The translations under genes were made by a program, and so were the position numbers. A stretch of 64,000 nt of DNA from Rhodobacter ferrooxidans (GTDB taxonomy: Bacteria > Pseudomonadota > Alphaproteobacteria > Rhodobacterales > Rhodobacteraceae): positions 124,001 through 188,000 of the forward strand of contig NZ_ACYY01000005.1 of NCBI RefSeq assembly GCF_000176015.1, read 5' to 3'. Every line of letters starts with the position of its first letter. Within the stretch, counting starts at the first letter, position 1. A model generated the notes under the pieces. The model ran no database searches and had not been told where the DNA came from. It saw only the letters and a list, made by a program, of their open reading frames with translations. Below are positions 34,274 through 43,745 of the stretch, piece by piece.

Positions 34274-35668
34274 TCAGGCGGCGATCTGGGTGCCTTCGGC
34301 CTTCAAACCGGCCAGACATTCGTCCAGCGATTTCCAAGCCCGCTCGATCAGCACGTCGATCTCGTCCGGCGTGATCACCAGGGGCGGGGCGATGATCATC
34401 CGGTCACCGACATGCCGCATCACCAGATTGTTGGCAAAACACCGCTCGCGGCAGGCATAGCCGACCCGGCCCTGGTCGCCCGCAAACCGCGCCCGCGTCG
34501 CCTTGTTCGGCGTCAGCGCGATCGAGCCCATCAGCCCCACCAGCTTGGCCTCGCCCACCAGCGGATGATCGGTCAGCGCCGCCCATTTCTTCGCAAGGTA
34601 GGGGTTGGCCACGTCGCGCACATGCTCGACCACCTTTTCCTCCTGCATGATCCGCAGGTTCTCCAGCGCCACCGCCGCCGCCACCGGATGGCCGGAATAG
34701 GTGTAGCCGTGGTTGAAATCGCCCGCCCCGCCGATGACATTGGCAATCTCGTCACAGACGATCGAGCCGCCGATCGGCATGTAGCCCGACGACAAGCCCT
34801 TGGCGATGGTCATGATATGCGGGCGGATGCCGAAGGTTTCGCTGCCGAACCAGTTGCCGGTGCGCCCGAAGCCGGTGATGACCTCGTCGGCGATCAGCAG
34901 GATGCCATACTTGTCGCAAATCCGTTGAATTTCAGGCCAGTAGGTGCTGGGCGGGATGATCACGCCGCCCGCGCCCTGCACCGGCTCGCCGATGAAGGCC
35001 GCGATGTTTTCGACGCCCATTTCCAGAATCTTCTGTTCCAGTTGCTGCGCGCGGGCCAGACCGAAGGCTTCCGGCGTGGCGTCGCCGCCCTGATCCCACC
35101 AGTTCGGCTCGTCGATATGCACGATCCCGGCCAGCATGCCGCCGTTCTTGTGGATGCCCGACATGCCGCCCAGAGAGCCGCCGCCCAGGGTCGAGCCGTG
35201 GTAGCCGTTCTTGCGGGCGATGATCACCCGCTTTTCCGGCTGGCCCTTGATCTCCCAATAGCGGCGCACCAGCCGGATGTTGGTGTCATTGGCCTCGGAG
35301 CCTGACCCCGCGAAGAACACATGGTTCAGATCGCCCGGTGCCAGTTCCGCAATCTTCGCGGCCAAGGCAATGGCAGGCACATGAGAAGTCTGGAAGAAGG
35401 TGTTGTAATAGCTGAGTTCTTCGATCTGACGCGCCGCCACGTCGGCCAGTTCCTTGCGGCCATAGCCGATGTTGACGCACCACAGCCCGGCCATGCCGTC
35501 GATGATGCGGTTGCCTTCGCTGTCGGTCAGCCAGACCCCCTTGGCGCGGGTGATGATGCGCGCGCCCTTGGCCGCCAGTTCCGCCCCGGCAGTGAAGGGG
35601 TGCATGTGGTGGGCGGCATCCAGCGCCTGCAATTCGGCGGTCGGCATGTGGTTGGTGATCGTGGTCAT
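34274..35668 (-). CDS. Class III aminotransferase, SpuC-like putrescine:pyruvate type (464 aa)
   Basis: PLP enzyme moving the amino group of a diamine or omega-amine to pyruvate. SpuC-like segments: HPFTAGAELAAKGARIITRA, DGMAGLWCVNIGYGR, YYNTFFQTSHVP, FAGSGSEANDTNIR, NGYHGSTLGGGSLGGM, EPVQGAGGVIIPP and IADEVITGFGRTG. The PLP Lys is in IAKGLSSGYMPIGG, with NHGYTYSGHPVAAA following. Length 464 fits. It is transcribed from a clear promoter at 35721-35749 with palindromic operator candidates, between a GntR regulator and an amine-type importer. Taurine or beta-alanine transamination is possible, but the SpuC likeness is strong. Confidence 0.9.
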   Translation of the reverse strand: MTTITNHMPTAELQALDAAHHMHPFTAGAELAAKGARIITRAKGVWLTDSEGNRIIDGMAGLWCVNIGYGRKELADVAARQIEELSYYNTFFQTSHVPAIALAAKIAELAPGDLNHVFFAGSGSEANDTNIRLVRRYWEIKGQPEKRVIIARKNGYHGSTLGGGSLGGMSGIHKNGGMLAGIVHIDEPNWWDQGGDATPEAFGLARAQQLEQKILEMGVENIAAFIGEPVQGAGGVIIPPSTYWPEIQRICDKYGILLIADEVITGFGRTGNWFGSETFGIRPHIMTIAKGLSSGYMPIGGSIVCDEIANVIGGAGDFNHGYTYSGHPVAAAVALENLRIMQEEKVVEHVRDVANPYLAKKWAALTDHPLVGEAKLVGLMGSIALTPNKATRARFAGDQGRVGYACRERCFANNLVMRHVGDRMIIAPPLVITPDEIDVLIERAWKSLDECLAGLKAEGTQIAA

Positions 35669-35720
35669 CAGGCCCTCGCAACGGCGTCAGGCGGCGGGAA
35701 TCGCGCGCCATGTTGCGGCC

Positions 35721-35749
35721 ATGATATGATCAAACGCCGCCCCGTTCAA
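35721..35749 (-). promoter_or_regulatory. Sigma-70-type promoter of the aminotransferase gene
   Basis: On the minus strand TTGAAC (35749-35744), a 17-base spacer and TATCAT (35726-35721) form a good promoter about 55 bases before the start codon. One TGATCA operator core lies in the spacer against the -10 box and another lies just upstream of the -35 box. Confidence 0.65.
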
Positions 35750-35763
35750 GGATTTGATCAAAT
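35725..35763. promoter_or_regulatory. Two TTGATCAA-type operator candidates at the aminotransferase promoter
   Basis: ATTTGATCAAAT (35752-35763) is a perfect 12-base palindrome; TATGATCAAAC (35725-35735) is an imperfect copy with core 35727-35732. Core centres are 28 bases apart. They flank the -35 box of the aminotransferase promoter and match a third copy upstream of the adjacent GntR gene. Confidence 0.6.
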
Positions 35764-35785
35764 TATCGGGGCGGCGGCAGAGTCG

Positions 35786-36445
35786 TCAGATTTCCCCCGC
35801 CGCCAGCGCCGCCCGCACCTGATCGACCCCCTGCGCAATGTCGTCGCCAATCGCCCGCGCCAGCCCGGCCGCATCGCCGGTGCGCATGGCGGCCAAAGCC
35901 TCGCTGTGCCGATCCGGCAAGCCCGCCGTGCCATGGCGCAGGCAGACCACCCGCAGGCTGGGGCCGAAACGCAGCCACAAGGACCGCGCGATATCGACCA
36001 GCACCGTCGCGGTGGTGGCCTCATACAAGGTGAAATGGAACTGGTGGTTGCAGCTAAGATAGCCCTGCACATCGCCCTCGCGCATCGCCCGGTCAACGCC
36101 CGCGTCCAGCGCCTCCAGCTTAGCAATCAGTGCGGGAGTCAAAGCGGCACAAGCCATCTCGGCCAGCTTCGGTTCCACCGACAGCCGCACGAACGCCATC
36201 TGCTCCAGCAGACCCGGAGTCATCCGCGGCACGCAGACCCGGCGGTTGCCTTGCAGCGTCAGCGCGCCTTCCGCCGTCAGCCGCCGGATCGCCTCGCGCA
36301 CCGGAGTCATTCCGGCCTCCAGATCGCGGATCAGCCCCTGGATGGTGACCGGCTGCCCCGGCTCCAGCCGCCCGAACAGCACCATGTCGCGCAACCGGCC
36401 ATAGGTGACCTCGTGGGTCGGGATCTTGCGAATGTCACCGTCCAT
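35786..36445 (-). CDS. GntR-family regulator with FCD domain (219 aa)
   Basis: Transcriptional regulator. The N-terminal winged helix (about 8-70) has VTYGRLRDMVLFGRLEPGQP, IRDLEAGMTPVREAIRRLTA and EGALTLQGNRRVCV. The C-terminal all-helical FCD ligand domain (about 85-215) has metal-type His residues in NHQFHFTLYEA and LRHGTAGLPDRHSEALAAM. The ATG at 36445, with GAGGCAGGG upstream, is preferred over the longer reading. It lies upstream of the aminotransferase gene on the same strand and probably controls it and itself, since the same palindrome occurs at both promoters. FCD ligands are usually small organic acids or amines. Confidence 0.9.
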   Translation of the reverse strand: MDGDIRKIPTHEVTYGRLRDMVLFGRLEPGQPVTIQGLIRDLEAGMTPVREAIRRLTAEGALTLQGNRRVCVPRMTPGLLEQMAFVRLSVEPKLAEMACAALTPALIAKLEALDAGVDRAMREGDVQGYLSCNHQFHFTLYEATTATVLVDIARSLWLRFGPSLRVVCLRHGTAGLPDRHSEALAAMRTGDAAGLARAIGDDIAQGVDQVRAALAAGEI

Positions 36446-36490
36446 GCGCCCTGCCTCTGGAAGTTGCGGCACCATAGGCAAACGCCGCGC

Positions 36491-36502
36491 ATTTGATCAA
36501 GT
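36491..36502. promoter_or_regulatory. TTGATCAA-type operator candidate upstream of the gntR gene
   Basis: ATTTGATCAAGT shares ten of twelve bases with the perfect palindrome at 35752. On the minus strand it overlaps a candidate -35 box TTGATC (36500-36495), followed after 18 bases by TATGGT (36476-36471). That arrangement fits autorepression. Confidence 0.5.
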
Positions 36503-36529
36503 CGGCATTTTTGCGCGGAGCGAAAGTCG

Positions 36530-38008
36530 CTACCACTTCACATCCGGGTCTTTCGAGGCCTTGTGCTTGCGCAACCGGCTGGGCGTGTGGAACTTCGGGT
36601 CCTTGAACGGGTTCTTCTCGCCCTGGCCACGCAGGATGATGCGAATGGGCGTGCCGGGCATGTCAAAATGGTCGCGCAAGCCGTTGATCAGATAGCGTTT
36701 ATAGCTTTCGGGCATCAGATCGGGGTGACTGCACATCGCAACGAACCCCGGAGGCCGGGTCTTGACCTGCGTCATGTAGCGCAGCTTGATGCGGCGCCCG
36801 CCCGGGGCCGGTGGCGGATGCGCCTCGGTCATGGCGCCCAGCCAGGTGTTCAGCCGGGCGGTCGGCACCCGGCGGTTCCACACGTCATGCGCCTTCAGGA
36901 TGGCGGCGTGCAGCCGGTCCAGCCCCCGCCCGGTCTTGGCCGAAACCGTGACCAAGGGTGCGCCGCGCAACTGCGGCAGCAGGCGTTCGAACATCTCGCG
37001 CAGTTCGGCCAGCTTTTCCTGCTTTTCGCCTTCCAGATCCCATTTGTTCACCGCCACCACCACGGCGCGACCCTCGGTCTCGGCGTAGTCTGCGATGCGC
37101 AGGTCTTGCGTCTCGAACGGAGTTTCCACGTCCAGGAGCACCACCACCACCTCGGCAAAGCGCACGGCGCGCAACCCGTCCGACACCGACATCTTCTCCA
37201 GCTTGTCGGAAATGCGGGCCTTCTTGCGCATGCCCGCAGTGTCGAAAATCCGGATCGGCGTGTCGAACCAGTCGGCCTTGACCGAGATGGCGTCGCGGGT
37301 GATCCCGGCTTCCGGCCCGGTCAGCATGCGGTCGAAACCGACGATCTTGTTGATCAGCGTCGATTTTCCGGCGTTCGGGCGCCCGATCACCGCAATCTGC
37401 AACGGCTTTTCATAAGTCGGGCGAAAGGCCTGCGGGTCGGGCTCCTGCTCGGCCTCGGCTTCCGAGATATCCAGATCGACCAGCGGCGCGTCGGCCTCGG
37501 CGCGCTCGGCAAAGCTGTCACCGATCGGGCGCAGGATGTCGTACAGATCATCCATCCCCTCGCCATGTTCCGCCGACAGCCGGATCGGGTCGCCCAGACC
37601 GAGGCTCCAGGCCTCGATGGCGCCGGCATCCCCGGCCTTGCCTTCGGATTTGTTGACGCCAACGATGACATGCGCATTCTTGCGGCGCAGGATATCGGCA
37701 AACACCTCGTCGGTGGGGGTCACGCCAACCCGACCGTCGATCAGGAACAGGCAGACATCGGCCATTTCCACCGCGCGTTCGGTCAGCCGCCGCATCCGGC
37801 CCTGCAGGCTGTCGTCGGTGACCTCTTCCAGCCCGGCGGTGTCGATCACGGTAAAGCGCAGATCAAACAGCTTGGCATCGCCCTCGCGCAGGTCGCGGGT
37901 GACGCCGGGCTGGTCATCGACCAGCGCCAGCTTGCGGCCGACAAGCCGGTTGAACAGGGTGGACTTGCCCACATTGGGCCGCCCGACAATGGCAAGGGTA
38001 AAGGTCAT
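36530..38008 (-). CDS. der: Ribosome-associated GTPase Der/EngA (492 aa)
   Basis: Double-GTPase for 50S assembly. First G domain: [17 protein letters not shown] (about 5-21), [23 protein letters not shown]. Second: [17 protein letters not shown] (about 206-222), [30 protein letters not shown]-terminal KH-like domain with [18 protein letters not shown] follows, then a basic tail. Compared with E. coli Der the linker between G domains is short. Gene order TPR protein, bamB, der matches E. coli yfgM-bamB-der. The 57-base gap to bamB allows co-transcription. Confidence 0.96.
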   Translation of the reverse strand: MTFTLAIVGRPNVGKSTLFNRLVGRKLALVDDQPGVTRDLREGDAKLFDLRFTVIDTAGLEEVTDDSLQGRMRRLTERAVEMADVCLFLIDGRVGVTPTDEVFADILRRKNAHVIVGVNKSEGKAGDAGAIEAWSLGLGDPIRLSAEHGEGMDDLYDILRPIGDSFAERAEADAPLVDLDISEAEAEQEPDPQAFRPTYEKPLQIAVIGRPNAGKSTLINKIVGFDRMLTGPEAGITRDAISVKADWFDTPIRIFDTAGMRKKARISDKLEKMSVSDGLRAVRFAEVVVVLLDVETPFETQDLRIADYAETEGRAVVVAVNKWDLEGEKQEKLAELREMFERLLPQLRGAPLVTVSAKTGRGLDRLHAAILKAHDVWNRRVPTARLNTWLGAMTEAHPPPAPGGRRIKLRYMTQVKTRPPGFVAMCSHPDLMPESYKRYLINGLRDHFDMPGTPIRIILRGQGEKNPFKDPKFHTPSRLRKHKASKDPDVKW

Positions 38009-38065
38009 GCTGCCCTCCGCGGGCGGTAACTGCGGTCAAGCCCGCTGCCTTACACCGCCCGGTGC

Positions 38066-39409
38066 CTAACGGAAAGCCTGAAGTTGGCCATTGCCGGTGA
38101 CGACATACAGCACGCCGCCCGCCAGCGCCGGTTGCGCCGCAGCCCCGCCCGGCAGATCGGCCGTGGCCACCAGCGAACCATCGGTCGGGCTGAAGAAGCG
38201 GATCAGATCGTCGCCACTGGCCACCACCAGCCGCCCGCCCGCCAGCACCGGGCCATAATGCGCGGTAATGGCCTTGCGCTTCTTCGGCTTGCCCTTCACG
38301 AAATACGGCATCTCGACCTTCCAGATCACCGCCCCCGTGGCTGCATCCAGCCGCACCAGTTTCGCCTCGTCGTTGACCAGGAAGACCGAGCCGCCCACCG
38401 CCAGAACGGGCGCCAGCGCCCCCTCGCCCGAGGACCAGATCTGCTTGCCGGTTTCAGTTTCCAGCGCCACGGTGCGGCCACCGGCGATGCCGGCATAGGT
38501 TACCGGCCCGGCCACCACCGGATCGCCGGTGATATCGGCAATCGCGCCGTAGCCACGGCCCAACCGCTCGCCGCCGACAACCGCCGCCCAGACCTTGGCA
38601 CCGGTGGCCTGATCGGCTGCCGCCACCTCGCCACTGCCGAACGGCAGCAGCACGTTGGCACCGCTGATCGCCGGGCCTGCCGCGCCGATCATGCCGACAC
38701 CGCCGGGGGTGCCCTGCGATTGCCAGCGCACCTTGCCGTTGACGGCATCCACCGCCCAGGCCGAGCTGTCGCGGCCCACCACATAGACCGTGCCGCCATC
38801 CACCGTCGGCGCGCCGGTGACCGGTGCCCCCAGCCGCTGGCGCCAGACCACGCCACCCGAGGCCGGGTCGATCGCCACCAATTCACCATAGCCGGTGGCC
38901 GCATAAAGCCGACCGCCGCCATAGCCCAAGCCGCCGCCCGACACATCGGTGGCATGATCGGTTTCCGGCGTCAGGCTGACGCTCCATGCGGTCTGGCCGC
39001 CGGTGGTGGTGGCGGTCAGAACCGCCGTTGAATCCAGCGTAAAGACCCGGCCCCCCGCCACGATGGGCGCCGCGGAAATGCGTTGGCGGCGCGAGTTGCC
39101 CGCCCCGATATTCGCCGCCCACAGCCGCACCGGTGCCGCCGACAGCGCGCCATGCGGCGGTATATGGGCCACATTGCCGCCGCGATGCGTCCATTCGGCA
39201 TTGGCCGTCATTCCGGGCAGCGAGATCGGCACCGACTGGTTGTCGAGATCGCGCGAGGTATCGACCGGGCTCGGCTGTTCTTCGGTCGGCAGGCTGGCCT
39301 CCAGCGGCGCGCGCAGGTCAAAGCGCTCGCCCGGCAGGATCAGTTCCTTTTCGCATCCCGCCAGAACCGCCAGCAGGGCCAGCCCCGAAACCGCAGATTT
39401 CAGCTTCAC
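38066..39409 (-). CDS. bamB: Outer-membrane assembly lipoprotein BamB, PQQ-like beta-propeller (447 aa)
   Basis: Lipoprotein of the BAM complex that helps insert outer-membrane proteins. A GTG start at 39409 with GGGGAGG 8 bases upstream gives MKLKSAVSGLALLAVLAGCE, a textbook lipoprotein signal with lipobox LAGC. The propeller follows with repeated strands such as GGRVFTLDSTAVLTATTT, GGRLYAATGYGELVAIDPAS, GGTVYVVGRDSSAWAVDA and GVLYVVTGNGQLQAF at the C-terminus. A longer GTG start at 39445 has no good Shine-Dalgarno site. It lies between a TPR protein and der, as in E. coli. Confidence 0.92.
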   Translation of the reverse strand: MKLKSAVSGLALLAVLAGCEKELILPGERFDLRAPLEASLPTEEQPSPVDTSRDLDNQSVPISLPGMTANAEWTHRGGNVAHIPPHGALSAAPVRLWAANIGAGNSRRQRISAAPIVAGGRVFTLDSTAVLTATTTGGQTAWSVSLTPETDHATDVSGGGLGYGGGRLYAATGYGELVAIDPASGGVVWRQRLGAPVTGAPTVDGGTVYVVGRDSSAWAVDAVNGKVRWQSQGTPGGVGMIGAAGPAISGANVLLPFGSGEVAAADQATGAKVWAAVVGGERLGRGYGAIADITGDPVVAGPVTYAGIAGGRTVALETETGKQIWSSGEGALAPVLAVGGSVFLVNDEAKLVRLDAATGAVIWKVEMPYFVKGKPKKRKAITAHYGPVLAGGRLVVASGDDLIRFFSPTDGSLVATADLPGGAAAQPALAGGVLYVVTGNGQLQAFR

Positions 39410-39454
39410 CGTGAAGGCCTCCCCGTTCTGAACCGGATATTGCACGCCAAGGCC

Positions 39455-40102
39455 TTAGCCCTGCGCCGCGTCGCCACCCAGGGCGACAATCACTTGAACC
39501 GCCCGCTGACGCAAGCCCGATGGTGCTTCCTGATCGACGGTCAGGGCTTGCAGCGCGGTGATCGCCGCCGCCGTATCGCCCGCCTCGATCTGCAGATAGG
39601 CCAGTTGTTCCAGCGCCAAGGGCCGGAACGGCCGCCCCGGTGCGGCAATCGGGTCCAGTGCGGCGCGGCGGTCGGCCACGGCCATGTCGGCCCCCGCCAG
39701 CACCACCCGGCGCAGCACCGCCAGATCGCGGTAGGCCACCGGCAGCGTGGTATCGGCGGCCACCTTGTCCAGTGCGGCCAGCGCGCCCGCGCGGTCCGTC
39801 GCCGGGTCCGAGGCCAGCATCAGGTTCAGGATCGCCGCCCGGTCGCCACTGGCCGGCACCGCCGCCAACGCCGCGCGCCGCGCCGCCGGATCGGGGGCTT
39901 CGAGCGCCGCCAGCACCGCATCGCCAAACGCCTGCGCCGCCGCCCGCTTGCTGGCCTTGTTCCATTCGCTGAACGCCGCCCCGCCGACAACCAGCACCAC
40001 CAGCAGGATGCCGATCCAGCCGTATTTGCGGAAGGTGGCAAACAGCCGGTCGCGGCGCACCTCGTCGGTGACTTCGTTGATGAAACTGTCAGGGGTGCTC
40101 AC
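39455..40102 (-). CDS. YfgM-like membrane-anchored TPR protein (215 aa)
   Basis: Single-pass inner-membrane protein with a periplasmic TPR domain. In E. coli, YfgM associates with SecYEG and PpiD near the translocon. A cytoplasmic N-terminus (FINEVTDEVRRDRLFATFRK) is followed by one membrane segment (about 28-46, GWIGILLVVLVVGGAAF), then TPR-like helices from about 50 on (AQAFGDAVLAALEAP, AYRDLAVLRRVVLAG, ALEQLAYLQIEAGDTAAAI). The position directly upstream of bamB and der supports the assignment. Confidence 0.88.
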   Translation of the reverse strand: MSTPDSFINEVTDEVRRDRLFATFRKYGWIGILLVVLVVGGAAFSEWNKASKRAAAQAFGDAVLAALEAPDPAARRAALAAVPASGDRAAILNLMLASDPATDRAGALAALDKVAADTTLPVAYRDLAVLRRVVLAGADMAVADRRAALDPIAAPGRPFRPLALEQLAYLQIEAGDTAAAITALQALTVDQEAPSGLRQRAVQVIVALGGDAAQG

Positions 40103-40183
40103 GGCAAGGATCTCCCAATCTTTGGCAATGTCTTACACGCAAGCCCAAGGGGTTGCCAAGCCCTGCCCGCGGCGCCAGCAGGT

Positions 40184-42022
40184 TCAGGCCGCCGCCGCCG
40201 CTTCTTCCTCCGAGGATTGCCGCGCCCACATCGCCGCATAGCGCCCGCCGTTGCCCAGCAGCATCTCGTGGGTGCCCTGTTCGACGATCAGACCGTCTTC
40301 CAGCACCACGATGCGGTCGGCGTCGGCAATGGTGGAAAGCCTATGCGCTATGGTGATCACGGTGCGGCCCTGACCCATTTCCAAGAGGCTGTCCTGAATA
40401 TCCCGCTCGGTCTGGGTGTCCAGCGCCGAGGTCGCCTCGTCCAGCAGCAGGATCGGCGGGTTCTTCAGCAGGGTGCGGGCAATTCCGACGCGCTGCTTTT
40501 CGCCACCCGACAGCTTCAGCCCGCGCTCGCCCACTTGCGTGTCGTAACCCTGCGGCAAGGACATGATGAAATCATGGATGCGGGCGGCACGGGCGGCGGC
40601 TTCGACCTCGGCCTGACTGGCCTCGGGGTTGCCATAGGCGATGTTGTAATAGACCGAGTCGTTGAACAACACGGTGTCCTGCGGCACCACGCCGATGCGG
40701 GCGTGCAGGCTGTCTTGCGTCACGTCGCGCAGGTCTTGGCCATCGATTCGCACCGCGCCGCCGGTCACGTCATAGAACCGGAACAACAGCCGCCCGATGG
40801 TGGATTTGCCCGACCCCGACGGCCCAACCAGCGCCACCCGCTCGCCCGCGCCAACCCGCAGGGTGATGCCCTTCAGGATCGGGCGCTCGGTGTCATAGCC
40901 AAAGCGCACGTCGTCGAACTCCACCGCCCCGCCCGAGACCGCCAGCGCCGGCGCGCCGGGTTTGTCGGTGACTTCGGCGGGTTGTGCCAGCAGGCCGAAC
41001 ATCTGGCCCATATCGACCAGCGCCTGCCGAATCTCGCGATACACCGTGCCCAGAAAGTTAAGCGGCATGGTGATCTGGATCATGTAGGCGTTGACCATGA
41101 CGAAATCGCCCACCGTCAGCGTGCCGTCCTGCACCCCGAACGAGGCCATGACCATCACGATCACCAGCCCGGTGGTGATGATGCTGGCCTGACCGAAGTT
41201 CAGGATCGACAGCGATTGCCCGGTCTTGACCGCCAGCCCCTCGTAGGACGCCATCGAGCGGTCATAGCGCGCGGCCTCGCGGCCCTCGGCGCCGAAATAC
41301 TTGACGGTTTCAAAGTTCAGCAGGCTGTCGATCGCCTTCTGGTTGGCGTCGGTGTCCTGATCGTTCATCTGGCGGCGGATCTTCACCCGCCATTCGGTGA
41401 CCTTGAAGGTATAGGTGACGTAGATCGCGATGGTGACCACCACCACCACCATATACCAGATGCCGAACAGCCAGGCGAACAGCACCGAGACCATCGACAG
41501 CTCCAGGATCAGCGGCCCGATGGAAAACAGCATGAATCGCAGCAGGAAATCGACGCCCTTGACGCCGCGCTCGATGATCCGGCTCAGGCCGCCGGTCTTG
41601 CGGGAGATGTGATAGCGCATCGACAGGCGGTGGATGTGGGTGAAGGTCTCCAGCGCCAGCTTGCGCAAGGCCCGCTGGCCCACCCGCACGAACACCGCGT
41701 CGCGCAACTCGCCAAAGCCCACAGCACCCAGCCGCGCAAGGCCGTAGGCCACGGTCAGCCCGGCGGCGGAAAACGCCAGCAGCATGGCCGCCGATGGCGC
41801 CTCGCCCGCCAGCGCATCCACCGCCGCCTTGTAGAAGAACGGCGTGGCCACCGAGATGATCTTGGCCGCCAGCAGCAGCAGCAGCGCCAGCACGACCCGG
41901 CGCTTCACCCAAGGCTCGTCTTGCGGCCACAGGTAAGGCAACACCCGCTTGATGGTCTGCCAGCCGCTGGCCTCGGTGGTATGGGCGTCGGCGCTGCCGG
42001 CCGAGGTCGTGGTTCTGCGCAT
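40184..42022 (-). CDS. ATM1-type ABC exporter, half-transporter (612 aa)
   Basis: Homodimeric ABC exporter of the Atm1/HMT1 family, linked in bacteria and mitochondria to glutathione-derived or Fe-S-related compounds and to metal tolerance. A membrane domain (about 40-330) with six segments is followed by the ATPase domain. The latter has Walker A LVGPSGSGKSTIGRLLFR, signature LSGGEKQRVGIAR, Walker B ILLLDEATSALDTQTE and switch TIAHRLSTIADAD. NPLL-type residues such as SLLNFETVKYFGAEGREAARYD and GDFVMVNAYMIQITMPLNFLG are characteristic of ATM1. A Glu/Ala tail (EEEAAAAA) ends the protein. The LysM gene lies 64 bases upstream on the same strand. Confidence 0.92.
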   Translation of the reverse strand: MRRTTTSAGSADAHTTEASGWQTIKRVLPYLWPQDEPWVKRRVVLALLLLLAAKIISVATPFFYKAAVDALAGEAPSAAMLLAFSAAGLTVAYGLARLGAVGFGELRDAVFVRVGQRALRKLALETFTHIHRLSMRYHISRKTGGLSRIIERGVKGVDFLLRFMLFSIGPLILELSMVSVLFAWLFGIWYMVVVVVTIAIYVTYTFKVTEWRVKIRRQMNDQDTDANQKAIDSLLNFETVKYFGAEGREAARYDRSMASYEGLAVKTGQSLSILNFGQASIITTGLVIVMVMASFGVQDGTLTVGDFVMVNAYMIQITMPLNFLGTVYREIRQALVDMGQMFGLLAQPAEVTDKPGAPALAVSGGAVEFDDVRFGYDTERPILKGITLRVGAGERVALVGPSGSGKSTIGRLLFRFYDVTGGAVRIDGQDLRDVTQDSLHARIGVVPQDTVLFNDSVYYNIAYGNPEASQAEVEAAARAARIHDFIMSLPQGYDTQVGERGLKLSGGEKQRVGIARTLLKNPPILLLDEATSALDTQTERDIQDSLLEMGQGRTVITIAHRLSTIADADRIVVLEDGLIVEQGTHEMLLGNGGRYAAMWARQSSEEEAAAAA

Positions 42023-42086
42023 GGTCTCACCCCTGTTCGAGCGCCTTACCTATGCCGGACTCGACGGGATTGCCAGAGGTCGCATT

Positions 42087-43652
42087 TCAGGGCTTGGGCA
42101 CGGTGAACACCTGCCCGGGATAGATCAGATCGGGGTCGCGGATGCGGTCGCGGTTGGCGTCGAACACCTGAACGTAAAGGATGCCCTCGCCAAGGTTGTC
42201 CCGGGCGATCTGCCACAGGGTAAATCCGGGCTGCACGGTGACTTGCAGCGGTGCGGCAGGTGCGGGCGGTGTCGCAGCCGCCGGGGCCGAGCTTGCAACG
42301 ACGGCCGGTTGCGCAGGCGCGGCCGGTTCTGCCACGGGGGAAATGGCCGTTTCCGCGGCCTTGGCCGCTGGGGTGGCAGGTGCGGTGGCAAACGTGGTGC
42401 CAGCTTCGGCGGTTGGCGCTTCGGGTGCCTCAGCCGTCGCCAGCGTCCCCTCGGGAGCTGCACCTGCGGCGGCATCGACGGGCCCGGCCTCATGCGTTGC
42501 CGCAAGACCGGAGGCCGCACCATAGCCGCTGGCCGCGGCCAGTGCCGTCAGCGTCTCGCGCTGGAACGGCGTCTCGAACCGCGCCGTCACCTTGCCACCG
42601 GCATCCAGTTGATCGACCCGCAGCGTATAGCGGCCCGGTGCCACGTCCGGCAGGGTCAGCGCCCACAGGCCGGTGACCGGCACCAGCGTGGTGGCCAGTT
42701 CGGCATCCTCCAGATAAAACCGCAAACCCGCCCCAGCCGCCCCGCGCCCGGCCAGTTGCACCGCCCCCGCGGCGGTATAGCTGATGGTGTCGATGCTGAC
42801 GCTGCCGGGCACCGCGGCGCTGACAGCCGGAGATTGCAGCACCGTTGCACCGGCATCGTCCAGCAGCATGACCACCGGTTCCTCGGCCGGTGCGCTGGCA
42901 GGTGCTGTGGCATCCGCCGCCGTGGTCGGGGCCAGCACCACTCTTGCGGTAGAGGCGACAGCGGCCCCGCTGCCCGGCTGCATCCGCAGCGTCAGCATCC
43001 GCGGGGCGCTCGCGCCGGGCAGATCGAACAGAGCGGCAAAGCTGCCCTGCGCATCGGCCACGGCCTGCGCCACCTCGACCCCATCGACCAGCACCGCCAC
43101 CCCGGCACCGGGGGCGGCCTTGCCCGCCACCAGCGCCGCCCCGGTGGGTTCGACCCGCACGGTGTCAAAGCGCGGTGGCGCCAGCAATGCCGGCGGCGGT
43201 GCTGCCGGGGCGATGGCCTGCACCTGCGGCGGCGCGGGGGGCGCTTCGGGCAAGGCGGTTTCGGGCTCGGGTGCCGGAGCTTGCGCCAAAGGCATGGGGG
43301 AATTGCTTTGCGCCAAAGGCGCGGGGTCCGAGCTTTGCGCCAAAGGCGCGGGGTCCGAGCTTTGCGCCAAAGGCGCGGGGGCATCGCTTTGCACCTGCGG
43401 CGCAAGGTTGGTGACTTGCACCTCCGGCGTGGGGGCCGTCACTTGCGCCTCCGGCGCGGGGGCCGTCACTTGCACCTCCGGCGCGGGGGCCGTGACTTGC
43501 ACCTCCGGCGTGGGAGCCGTGACTTGCGCCTCCGGCGCGGGCACCTCGCCCCCCATCCGCCACAGCAACCCACCCAGAACAGCCAGCACCAGCGCGACCG
43601 CAAAACTTGCCGTCGCCCGCGCTGCCGGAGTGCCACCCGCTTGATCGCCCAT
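42087..43652 (-). CDS. LysM-domain protein with repetitive Pro-rich spacer and Ig-like repeats (521 aa)
   Basis: Predicted inner-membrane-anchored periplasmic protein. A short N-terminus and one membrane segment (about 15-31, [15 protein letters not shown]) lead into ten nine-residue repeats (about 36-125) of the types PTPEVQVTA and PAPLAQSSD. Two or three Ig/big-like segments follow ([55 protein letters not shown]), then an Ala/Pro linker. A C-terminal LysM domain (about 470-521) contains [29 protein letters not shown] and YPGQVFTVP. The LysM should bind peptidoglycan. ATG at 43652 has GGGGGA upstream. The exact role is unknown; the architecture matches an alphaproteobacterial LysM family. 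Confidence 0.88.
   Translation of the reverse strand: MGDQAGGTPAARATASFAVALVLAVLGGLLWRMGGEVPAPEAQVTAPTPEVQVTAPAPEVQVTAPAPEAQVTAPTPEVQVTNLAPQVQSDAPAPLAQSSDPAPLAQSSDPAPLAQSNSPMPLAQAPAPEPETALPEAPPAPPQVQAIAPAAPPPALLAPPRFDTVRVEPTGAALVAGKAAPGAGVAVLVDGVEVAQAVADAQGSFAALFDLPGASAPRMLTLRMQPGSGAAVASTARVVLAPTTAADATAPASAPAEEPVVMLLDDAGATVLQSPAVSAAVPGSVSIDTISYTAAGAVQLAGRGAAGAGLRFYLEDAELATTLVPVTGLWALTLPDVAPGRYTLRVDQLDAGGKVTARFETPFQRETLTALAAASGYGAASGLAATHEAGPVDAAAGAAPEGTLATAEAPEAPTAEAGTTFATAPATPAAKAAETAISPVAEPAAPAQPAVVASSAPAAATPPAPAAPLQVTVQPGFTLWQIARDNLGEGILYVQVFDANRDRIRDPDLIYPGQVFTVPKP
43281..43550 (-). repeat. 27-base coding tandem repeat (ten units) in the LysM gene
   Basis: Ten consecutive 27-base units encode nine-residue repeats. 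Units at 43308 and 43335 are identical, and the block 43411-43545 holds five units of the second type, differing at one to four bases each. Length variation by slippage or recombination between strains is expected. Confidence 0.85.
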
Positions 43653-43745
43653 CGCATCCCCCTGCCGGGCCTGTTCCGGCCCTCGCTTTCTTTCCGACAG
43701 GAACCCCGATATCACGGCACAAAGCAACCGATTTCCGGAGTAGCC

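Noticed and set aside
39083-42106. 1007-codon plus-strand frame across bamB, the TPR gene and the ABC exporter
   Set aside because: It runs antisense through three genes with clear families and has shadow composition.
43411-43545. Regular repeats considered as a CRISPR array
   Set aside because: The 27-base units are contiguous without unique spacers and lie in frame within a coding sequence.
41949-43745. In-frame extension of the LOG gene upstream to 41949
   Set aside because: It is antisense to the LysM gene and repetitive; the LOG family starts at the ATG at 43746 with CCGGAG upstream.
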